Part shown: positions 58,347 to 64,000 of the stretch, piece after piece | Layout of the letters: the number at the start of each line of letters is the position of its first letter | How positions within the stretch are numbered: the stretch's first letter is position 1 | Origin: UBA668 sp040081465 | Lineage (GTDB): Bacteria > Actinomycetota > Acidimicrobiia > Acidimicrobiales > Ilumatobacteraceae | Direction of reading: 5' to 3' | DNA length: 64,000 bases | Assembly: GCA_040081465.1 (NCBI GenBank) | Contig: JBEBGL010000003.1 | Span: 1-64,000 of the forward strand | Notes under the pieces: model-generated | The model's input: the letters and a program-made list of their open reading frames with translations, nothing else | Told to the model about the DNA's origin: nothing | Databases searched by the model: none | Made by a program: the position numbers and the translations under genes

Positions 58347-58390
58347 TCCTTCAACGGCTAGTCCTTCAACGGCTAGTCCTTCAACGGCTA
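58341..58390. repeat. 15-bp tandem repeat, three copies plus a partial
   Basis: GGCTAGTCCTTCAAC is repeated exactly at 58341-58355, 58356-58370 and 58371-58385, followed by GGCTA. The guaB stop TAG is in the first unit, and because the unit is a multiple of three each further unit brings another in-frame TAG. The rest of the gap to the convergent SDR gene shows nothing else. Confidence 0.9.
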
Positions 58391-58425
58391 AGGCGCTTCC
58401 GGCAGACAGTCTTCGTCCGCGTGCT

Positions 58426-59208
58426 TCAGGGTTGCCAGCCGCGATCCTCTGGCAATGAGTTGCCGCCATCGATGACCAGCAGTTGGCCGGTGATGTAGCT
58501 AGCCGTTGGATCGGCGAGGAATCGAACCGCCACTGCTACTTCCGCCGGAGTGCCAGACCGCCCCATCGGCGTCAACGTGCCCGCCTTGCGCTCGCCGTGT
58601 GGTTGTGAACCGCTCTTGATCCATCCGGGGGCGATGGCGTTGACGGTGATACCGATCGATGCGACCTCGAGTGCAGCGGCGCGCGTTAAGCCCTGTATTC
58701 CCGCCTTCGCAGCGTGGTACGCAACGTCACCCGTGAAGGCTTGCAACGAACCAGACGTGCTACCGATGTTGATGATGCGGCCGTAGCGACGTTCGCGCAT
58801 GGCTGCAATCGCCGCGCGCGTGACTGCAAAGCAGGTCGTCAGGCTGCGTTCGATTCCGTCGTGCCAGCGCGCATCGGTAGTTTCGTCGACCGTCGCTGCA
58901 GTCACGGTTCCGCCAATGGCGATCATTCCGGCGTTGTTGACGCAAACATCAAGGCGGCCGCCAAACTCTGTTGTGGCGCGTACTAAGTCGTCGGCTACTC
59001 CGGGTTGCATCAGGTCGCCGACGACACCGAGCGACCGCACGCCCAGTGCTTGCAGCTCTTTGGCGCGATCGATAATGCGATCGGTCGTAGAGCTAACAAC
59101 AACATCGGCCCCGCTGGCCGCGAGCGCGGCCGCAATCGCAAACCCGATACCGAGTTCGTTGCCCGCGCCTGTAACAAGCGCGACTTGACCTCGCAGTGAG
59201 TCGCTCAT
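58426..59208 (-). CDS. Short-chain dehydrogenase/reductase
   Basis: A classical SDR of 260 aa, NAD(P)-dependent. Seen: cofactor loop VALVTGAGNELGIGFAIA, a structural NNAGMIAIGG, the catalytic Ser near NIGSTSGSLQAFTG, YHAAKAG (Tyr and Lys), and AIAPGWIKSG. The TGAGNELGIG loop has the extra residue seen in FabG-like relatives. The substrate is unknown. ATG 59208 overlaps the aminotransferase stop as ATGA, so the two act together; the longer reading frame runs back into that gene and is rejected. Confidence 0.9.
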   Translation of the reverse strand: MSDSLRGQVALVTGAGNELGIGFAIAAALAASGADVVVSSTTDRIIDRAKELQALGVRSLGVVGDLMQPGVADDLVRATTEFGGRLDVCVNNAGMIAIGGTVTAATVDETTDARWHDGIERSLTTCFAVTRAAIAAMRERRYGRIINIGSTSGSLQAFTGDVAYHAAKAGIQGLTRAAALEVASIGITVNAIAPGWIKSGSQPHGERKAGTLTPMGRSGTPAEVAVAVRFLADPTASYITGQLLVIDGGNSLPEDRGWQP

Positions 59209-60551
59209 GCCAACAATGCTGACACGGCGGAGTGGAACACAAGTGAGTGTGTGTCGACATCGGCCTGCGAATGGAAAGGCGACAGCAACGCCATGTTGTG
59301 GAACGGCGTCAGCAGAACACCGCGGTTGATTGCCCACAAATGCATTAGGGCATCTAACTCGTGATCGATCGCCGCTGCCGCCGCCGCACCATCGCGTGGT
59401 GGTGGACAGAACCAATACTCGGCGCGCGCTCCCAACTGCTGAACGTTCCATGGCAGACCGAACTCGTCGATCGTTGCCTGCACGCCGGCGGCCCACGCAG
59501 TCGCAAGAGGAATCATGTATGCGAAATCGTCTTGACGTAGCGTGCTTTCGAGCGTCGCCCTCACTGCTGCCATCGCAAGCGCGTTGCCCGTCAGTGTGCC
59601 GCCAACACCACTGGTGTCGACCTCGGGATCGTTCAGCAACTCATTTAGCCGCGCGGCGATATCGGCAGTGCACCCGTAAGCCGCCGCTGGCATTCCGCCG
59701 CCGATTGTCTTTCCAATCACGAAGAAATCAGGATCGAGACCCCACGCGCGAGTCGCGCCGCCGGGGCCAACGCAAATCGTGTGGGTTTCGTCGATCGCGA
59801 GCAGCGTGCCATAGCGCCGGGTAAGTGTCCGCATGACTTCATGAAAGCCTGCGTCCGGTAGCACAATGCCGATGTTGGTAAGCGCTGGCTCGGCAAGCAC
59901 GCACGCGATCTCCCCGGTGGCCAGTGCTGCCTCCAATGCATGTGGATTGTTGAACGGCACAACGACCGTTGTGTGCGCGGGATGGACCATTGGCGCGATG
60001 TTGCCCATCCGGGGCTGAACTTGTCCGGCTGCATCGAGTGTTGCTAACGCCTCGTCGACGCTGCCGTGGTAGCAGCCATCAAACACCAACACTTTCGGAC
60101 GGCGTGTCAGATGGCGAGCGAAACGCAGCACGAAACGATTGGCGTCGGTTGCCGTCATCGCCATTTGCCAAATCGGTAGCCCAAAGCGTCGTGCGAGTTC
60201 GGCACCCACCCACGCGGCATCGGCATTCGGCAACATCGTTGTGATGCCTCGCTTTGCTTGGCGATGCAGTGCGTCGGCCACCTGTGGGAGCCCGTGCCCG
60301 GTCATGGCACCGGTGTCTCCGAGACAGAAGTCGACGTACTCGATGCCGTCGACATCGACCATGCGAGCCCCCGCCGCGGTTTCGAAGAACAGGGGGAACG
60401 ACCCAGGCCAACGTGTCATCCATGCCATCGGCACGCCGCCCAGTAGGTTGGAGCGCGCCGCGACTGCGAGCCTTGCCGATTGAGGGTGCGTTTCTACGAA
60501 CCGTTGCTCTTCTGCGCTTCGGAGTTGCCGTAGGCGCTGTCGATCGATCAC
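59205..60551 (-). CDS. Class III aminotransferase (glutamate-1-semialdehyde aminomutase-like)
   Basis: A PLP enzyme of 448 aa of the HemL/class III group. Seen: FFETAAGARMVDVDGIEYVDFCLGDTGAMTGHG, VFDGCYHGSVDEAL, IDETHTICVGPGG (the Asp contacting the PLP ring), and the PLP lysine in FVIGKTIGGGMPAAAYG. The spacing and the N-terminal SARLAVAARSNLLGGVPM differ from true HemL, and the usual GT.N.A.R.AR segment reads TATDANRFVLRFARHLT. An amino-acid transaminase role with the co-transcribed SDR is more likely than haem synthesis. GTG 60551 lies 8 nt after TAAAGT. Confidence 0.87.
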   Translation of the reverse strand: MIDRQRLRQLRSAEEQRFVETHPQSARLAVAARSNLLGGVPMAWMTRWPGSFPLFFETAAGARMVDVDGIEYVDFCLGDTGAMTGHGLPQVADALHRQAKRGITTMLPNADAAWVGAELARRFGLPIWQMAMTATDANRFVLRFARHLTRRPKVLVFDGCYHGSVDEALATLDAAGQVQPRMGNIAPMVHPAHTTVVVPFNNPHALEAALATGEIACVLAEPALTNIGIVLPDAGFHEVMRTLTRRYGTLLAIDETHTICVGPGGATRAWGLDPDFFVIGKTIGGGMPAAAYGCTADIAARLNELLNDPEVDTSGVGGTLTGNALAMAAVRATLESTLRQDDFAYMIPLATAWAAGVQATIDEFGLPWNVQQLGARAEYWFCPPPRDGAAAAAAIDHELDALMHLWAINRGVLLTPFHNMALLSPFHSQADVDTHSLVFHSAVSALLA

Positions 60552-60559
60552 ACCGAGCG

Positions 60560-60565
60560 ACTTTA
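60560..60565 (-). promoter_or_regulatory. -10 TAAAGT for aminotransferase-SDR, overlapping the ftsB stop
   Basis: TAnnnT hexamer 8 nt before GTG 60551. Its TAA is the ftsB stop codon, the same arrangement as at add/upp. Confidence 0.5.
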
Positions 60566-61204
60566 GGGCTTAGCGGCCTCTTCAGACCGGACGGCGACGA
60601 TCTGCGCGATCGTTGAGTACGGCCAACCACCTGGCAACGAGAGTGGTGCCTCCGGCGCCGGCAGCATCGTGTAGCGAATCTCGCCCTCTTGCACGTAACC
60701 AATTTCTTCGCGCGCTGCCTGCTCGATGCCCTCAGGGGTCTGCAGCACCTGAACCTCATTGGCGAGTTCCGCGTTCGCGTCTTGCAGCGCAGAGAGTTGA
60801 TCTTCTTTGCGATCGAGGTCGTCTTGCTGGCGAAGCCATGCCTGCACCGGCAAGACGAACAAGGCTGCGATGAATGCCGCGGTGACGACGGCACCACCGA
60901 TGCCAAGGACGCGGCGCTTGCGCCCACGAACGAGTTGCTTCTCGACCGGAATCGGCCGCGTGAAGTCCGCGAAGCGGCTTTCGTCGCGACCCTCGGCAGC
61001 GCGTACGGGCTTGGTCTTACCGACCGGACGCTTGCTCTTCGGCTTAGAGGCGGGCTTGGCGTTGGAACGAGCGTTGGTCTTTGGCTTGGGCTTTGCCCTG
61101 GCGGTAGCCGTGGATTTGGTGGCGGGCTTGACGCCGTGTGTGCGCGTGCGGGTGCCCACCTTGGGTCGCGCGATCGATGAGGTCTTGTGCCCGCCTGAGC
61201 TCAT
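60563..61204 (-). CDS. FtsB/DivIC-like septum formation protein
   Basis: A bitopic membrane protein of 213 aa with the layout of actinobacterial FtsB/DivIC: a long basic, Lys/Pro/Ala-rich cytoplasmic N-terminus (residues 1-95, KPKPKTNARSNAKPASKPKSK), one membrane helix (VLGIGGAVVTAAFIAALFVLPV), and a periplasmic coiled coil (DDLDRKEDQLSALQDANAELANEVQVL) followed by EGIEQAAREEIGYVQEGEIRYTMLP, the typical DivIC end. It should join FtsL and FtsQ in the divisome. It lies 36 nt after eno, the usual order; DUF501, its usual next gene, is instead fused to MobA at 30.7 kb. Confidence 0.87.
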   Translation of the reverse strand: MSSGGHKTSSIARPKVGTRTRTHGVKPATKSTATARAKPKPKTNARSNAKPASKPKSKRPVGKTKPVRAAEGRDESRFADFTRPIPVEKQLVRGRKRRVLGIGGAVVTAAFIAALFVLPVQAWLRQQDDLDRKEDQLSALQDANAELANEVQVLQTPEGIEQAAREEIGYVQEGEIRYTMLPAPEAPLSLPGGWPYSTIAQIVAVRSEEAAKP

Positions 61205-61240
61205 CTCACCATTCTCGCAGCGCCGCCGCGCAGAATCACG

Positions 61241-62515
61241 TCACTGCTGCAATGCGGCGCGACCGCGGTAGGCCGCTGACTCGCCCAGTTGCTCCTCGAT
61301 GCGCAGCAATTGGTTGTACTTGGCGGTTCGATCGCTGCGGGCGGGGGCGCCGGCCTTTATCTGCCCGCAGTTGGTGGCAACAGCGAGGTCGGCGATGGTC
61401 GAGTCTTCGGTTTCGCCGCTGCGGTGGCTCATCACGCTGGTGTAGTTGTGACGCGTCGCTAAGTCGATGGTGTCGAGTGTTTCCGTCAGTGAGCCGATCT
61501 GGTTCACCTTCACCAGAATGCTGTTCGCCACATTGCGCTCGATACCCATCCGAAGGCGGGTGACGTTCGTGACGAATACGTCGTCGCCAACCAATTGCAC
61601 TTTGTTGCCGAGCGCCTTGGTGAGCGCTGCCCAACCGTCCCAGTCGTTCTCCGCCATTCCGTCCTCGATGCTGATGATCGGGTAGGTGTCGACCAGGCGC
61701 ATCCAGTAAGCCACCATGTCGTCGCCGCTGAGAACCTTGCCTTCGCCAGCGAGGTGATAGTTACCGTCGCGATACAACTCGCTCATCGCCGGATCCATCG
61801 CGATCGCGATGTCTTCACCGGGGTTATAACCAGCCTTCTCGATCGCCTCGACGAGGATCTTGATCGCGTCTTCGTTGCTCGGTAGGTCGGGAGCGAAGCC
61901 ACCTTCGTCGCCGACTCCTGTGCTGAGGTGCCGATCGTGCAGCACCTTCTTCAACGTGTGATAGGTCTCGACACCCCAACGCAACGCTTCGCGATAACTG
62001 GGTGCACCTATCGGCATGATCATGAATTCCTGCATGTCGATGCTGTTGTCCGCGTGCACGCCACCGTTGACGACGTTCAGCATTGGCACCGGCAACACAT
62101 GCGCATTCGGTCCACCGACGTAGCGCCACAGCGGCAGGTCCTGCTCGTCGGCGGCAGCCTTGGCGACCGCCAAGCTGGTGCCAAGGATTGCGTTTGCGCC
62201 GAGGCGAGCTTTGTTGTCGGTGCCGTCAAGCATGTTCATCTCGTTGTCGATGAAACGCTGTTCGAGTGCGTCGACGCCGGTCAGCAGATTGCAGATCTCG
62301 CCGTTGACAAAACCGACTGCGGTCGTGACCCCTTTGCCCAAGAAACGGCTTCCGCCGTCGCGCAACTCGACAGCCTCGTGCTCGCCCGTTGACGCACCCG
62401 ACGGCACGATTGCCCTGCCAGCGGCGCCGCTGGCCAACTGCACCTCAACCTCAACTGTCGGGTTGCCCCGCGAATCGAGGACCTCGCGGCCAATGACGCT
62501 GACGATCTCGGTCAT
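61241..62515 (-). CDS. eno: Enolase
   Basis: Converts 2-phosphoglycerate to phosphoenolpyruvate. The 424-aa length is standard. Seen: VIGREVLDSRGNPTVEVEV, VPSGASTGEHEAVELRDG, PVPMLNVVNGGVHADNSIDMQEFMIMP, VGDEGGFAPDLPSNEDAI, the metal Asp and Glu in YPIISIEDGMAENDWDG, QLVGDDVFVTN, catalytic Lys in ILVKVNQIGSLTET, and SHRSGETEDSTIADLAVA. The start ATG 62515 has AAGGAG five bases upstream and a -10-like TACCGT at 62537-62542, so this highly expressed gene uses a leader with a ribosome site. Confidence 0.97.
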   Translation of the reverse strand: MTEIVSVIGREVLDSRGNPTVEVEVQLASGAAGRAIVPSGASTGEHEAVELRDGGSRFLGKGVTTAVGFVNGEICNLLTGVDALEQRFIDNEMNMLDGTDNKARLGANAILGTSLAVAKAAADEQDLPLWRYVGGPNAHVLPVPMLNVVNGGVHADNSIDMQEFMIMPIGAPSYREALRWGVETYHTLKKVLHDRHLSTGVGDEGGFAPDLPSNEDAIKILVEAIEKAGYNPGEDIAIAMDPAMSELYRDGNYHLAGEGKVLSGDDMVAYWMRLVDTYPIISIEDGMAENDWDGWAALTKALGNKVQLVGDDVFVTNVTRLRMGIERNVANSILVKVNQIGSLTETLDTIDLATRHNYTSVMSHRSGETEDSTIADLAVATNCGQIKAGAPARSDRTAKYNQLLRIEEQLGESAAYRGRAALQQ

Positions 62516-62536
62516 GATCTCTCCTTCACGACTAAC

Positions 62537-62542
62537 ACGGTA
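62537..62542 (-). promoter_or_regulatory. -10-like TACCGT for eno
   Basis: TAnnnT hexamer 21 nt before ATG 62515, leaving a short leader with AAGGAG (62521-62526). A leadered transcript, unlike most first genes here. Confidence 0.45.
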
Positions 62543-62595
62543 CCTGGGACGGAAGTTGGCTCATGCGGTCGCTAGTTCCCGCCGATAACGGGGAT

Positions 62596-63351
62596 ATGGC
62601 ATTTGCAATGACGGATAGTCGACATCGGCCTGGGCCGCCACCGGAAGCCCCCGCGCGTCACTTTCATACATGGCTGCCACGCCAGATGGTGGCCGTCGGA
62701 CTATTCGGTGTGCTGTTCATGCCGACGGCGCTCTACTTTCTCGACGACGACGATCACATCAGTTTTTATAAGGGCCGCTTGGTCGTCGACGCGGTCGGGC
62801 GCGAGTCGTTACGTGTCGTGGTTGTACTTGGGTTGGCATTCGTGATGGTCGGTTGGCTGCTGTGGACTATCACCGCCGCGCTCAACGCACGTGGAAAGTC
62901 ACGCTGGTCGATCTCGCCACTCTCATTGCCGATGGCCTACGTCTTCGTCGCTGGTCTGGGCGTCGGTGCCGCGGCTTTCACCGAGAGCTTCACGAACAAG
63001 TTCACCAACCCGGCGATCATCATCGTTGCAAGCATTGCGGTGATATGTCACCTTGGCGTGCTTGCAGCCTTTCGCCGTGCAGCGGTTGCGATCGGGGCTC
63101 CAGACACGCCGTGGACGCATGTGATGGTGCTGCCGTGCGCGATCTTTGGCATCACCATGCTGGGAACGTTCTTCAACCAAGCCATCGCGTCGCAGGCCAG
63201 CTACTTGGCGTTCTCGCTGTTCACTTTCGGACTTACCGTTTTCATGGCCGGCAGTTGGGTGCGCGCTATGTCTACGTTCGATCGTTCGTGCGTCGGCCGA
63301 CAGATGACTCACGACAGCATGGACATTCCTGCGTTCTTGCGCGGCAACTGA
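62596..63351 (+). CDS. Six-helix membrane protein of unknown function
   Basis: An unrecognised 251-aa protein. After a Pro/His-rich N-terminus there are six hydrophobic segments, beginning MVAVGLFGVLFMPTALYFL, VVVVLGLAFVMVGWLLWTI, PMAYVFVAGLGVGAAAF, IIIVASIAVICHLGVLAAF, VMVLPCAIFGITMLGTFF and LAFSLFTFGLTVFMAGSWV. The C-terminus is cytoplasmic or external depending on topology. It occupies the place between mazG and eno where mycobacteria have lpqU, but is not similar to that lipoprotein. Starts at ATG 62563, 62596 or 62608 are possible; 62596 is a middle choice. Confidence 0.6.
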   Translation: MAFAMTDSRHRPGPPPEAPARHFHTWLPRQMVAVGLFGVLFMPTALYFLDDDDHISFYKGRLVVDAVGRESLRVVVVLGLAFVMVGWLLWTITAALNARGKSRWSISPLSLPMAYVFVAGLGVGAAAFTESFTNKFTNPAIIIVASIAVICHLGVLAAFRRAAVAIGAPDTPWTHVMVLPCAIFGITMLGTFFNQAIASQASYLAFSLFTFGLTVFMAGSWVRAMSTFDRSCVGRQMTHDSMDIPAFLRGN

Positions 63352-63355
63352 AGCG

Positions 63356-64000
63356 CTACGCGCGAGGCGTTGCTTCGGCCGCCTTGACCTGATCCCACAA
63401 CGCGTCGAGGGTTTCTAGCCCGACAAGTTTCATTTCGATGCCCCGCTCGCGGGCGAGGGCTTCAACTTGCTCGAATCGGCGGCGGAACTTCACCGTCGCT
63501 GCGCGCAACGCGGTTTCCGGCTCCACACCCAGGTGCCGCGCAACGTTGACAACAGCGAACAACAGGTCGCCAAGTTCGTCGTGCGTGCGCGCCTTGTCGC
63601 CGCTGTCGGCGGCCGCGCGCACCTCGGCGGCCTCCTCGGCGATCTTGGGAAGCGCGCCGTCAACGTTCGGCCAGTCGAAGCCCACCTTCGCAGCGCGTTG
63701 CTGCACGGCTTCGGCGTAAGCGAGTGCTGGTTGCGAGTTGACCAGGCCATCGAAGGCGCCTGTCCGGCCCTTCTCCTTCTTCTTGATGTCGTCCCAGTTC
63801 GCCTTAACGGTCGCCGCGTCGCTAGCGACAACTCGGTCGCCACCAGCGGGTGGGAACACGTGTGGATGTCGATGAACGAGTTTGTCGTGCACGCGCTGCG
63901 CGACGTCGGCCATCGTGAAGCGGCCCTCCTGCTCGGCGATGGTGGCGTGGAACTCGATCTGGTAGAGCAAGTCGCCGAGTTCCTCGACCAACGCATCGTC
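63356..64000 (-). CDS. mazG: MazG nucleoside triphosphate pyrophosphohydrolase, 5' end missing
   Basis: The C-terminal about 215 residues of MazG; the N-terminus lies beyond the window. MazG removes pyrophosphate from nucleoside triphosphates, including aberrant ones. The first visible residues DDALVEELGDLLYQIEFHA are the end of the first catalytic domain (EExxD motif partner). The second domain contains GFDWPNVDGALPKIAEEAAEVRAA and THDELGDLLFAVVNVARHLGVEPETALRAATVKFRRRFEQVE, with EExxE and ExxD metal motifs. It converges with the membrane protein gene, 4 nt apart. Confidence 0.93.
   Translation of the reverse strand, partial: DDALVEELGDLLYQIEFHATIAEQEGRFTMADVAQRVHDKLVHRHPHVFPPAGGDRVVASDAATVKANWDDIKKKEKGRTGAFDGLVNSQPALAYAEAVQQRAAKVGFDWPNVDGALPKIAEEAAEVRAAADSGDKARTHDELGDLLFAVVNVARHLGVEPETALRAATVKFRRRFEQVEALARERGIEMKLVGLETLDALWDQVKAAEATPRA

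Noticed and set aside
59209..59496. 96-codon N-terminal extension of the SDR
   Set aside because: It lies inside the aminotransferase gene; the SDR cofactor loop begins only a few residues after ATG 59208.
59205..60551. Assignment as hemL of haem synthesis
   Set aside because: The N-terminal and substrate-binding segments differ from HemL, no haem genes are near, and it is coupled to an SDR.
1..64000. Mobile elements, prophage, CRISPR arrays or a replication origin
   Set aside because: No transposase, integrase, phage gene, spaced direct repeats or DnaA-box cluster was seen; the gene set looks like core chromosome throughout.

Overview
The window is chromosomal DNA from a GC-rich actinobacterium, possibly class Acidimicrobiia. 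The phylum call rests on gene content and order: gpgS (mycobacterial-type methylglucose lipopolysaccharide synthesis) beside a FolP-like gene, a DUF501 domain, the mazG / eno / ftsB neighbourhood, a Zur-type ZnuABC locus, and promoters of the form TAnnnT placed 6-9 nt before ATG or GTG. The class is an inference. Genes are packed very tightly: no gap exceeds 300 bases, and no insertion sequence, prophage or CRISPR array is visible.

Layout. 1-4.1 kb: 3' end of a tRNA-Ala, a lipoprotein, a secreted intradiol dioxygenase-like lipoprotein, folK, then a FolP-like gene and gpgS sharing one bidirectional promoter. 4.1-16.7 kb: hrpA helicase, a FAS1 lipoprotein, a GMC oxidoreductase, a class C beta-lactamase-like hydrolase, an acyl-CoA ligase, a PaiB-like flavoprotein and an M1 aminopeptidase. 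16.8-27.6 kb: nucleoside uptake and salvage (PfkB kinase, phosphosugar mutase, upp, add, a PhyH oxygenase, queF, and a BmpA-type ABC importer). 27.7-36.1 kb: hypothetical genes, an enoyl-CoA hydratase, an operon led by a MobA-DUF501 fusion, an NlpC/P60 protein, and a four-gene molybdenum-hydroxylase maturation set (XdhC, XdhC N-domain, CoxE-like, CoxD-like) with no structural subunits. 36.1-42.1 kb: a GlgX-like debranching enzyme, an FAD oxidoreductase, a PIN-like protein, a PAP2 membrane enzyme, a lipoprotein and RidA. 42.1-45.8 kb: a metal-homeostasis block (znuA-znuC-znuB, a Fur-family regulator, an FTR1 iron permease). 46-58.3 kb: a ten-gene same-strand purine cluster purL-Q-C-E-F-D-M-N-H-guaB. 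58.4-64 kb: an SDR and class III aminotransferase pair, ftsB, eno, a membrane protein, and mazG cut by the window edge.

The genes work together mainly around purines. Nucleosides can enter through the BmpA system and be processed by add, upp, the kinase and the mutase, while IMP and XMP are made de novo by the purine cluster. In that cluster purS is missing as a gene but appears twice, in tandem, at the N-terminus of PurL, and PurE is of the class II (CO2-using) kind, which fits the absence of purK.

The strongest window-wide signal is transcriptional. More than twenty first genes of transcription units have a -10-like hexamer 6-9 nt before the start codon, which predicts leaderless mRNAs. 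A minority (folK, bmpA, eno, the 107-aa basic protein and some lipoproteins) have a Shine-Dalgarno leader instead.
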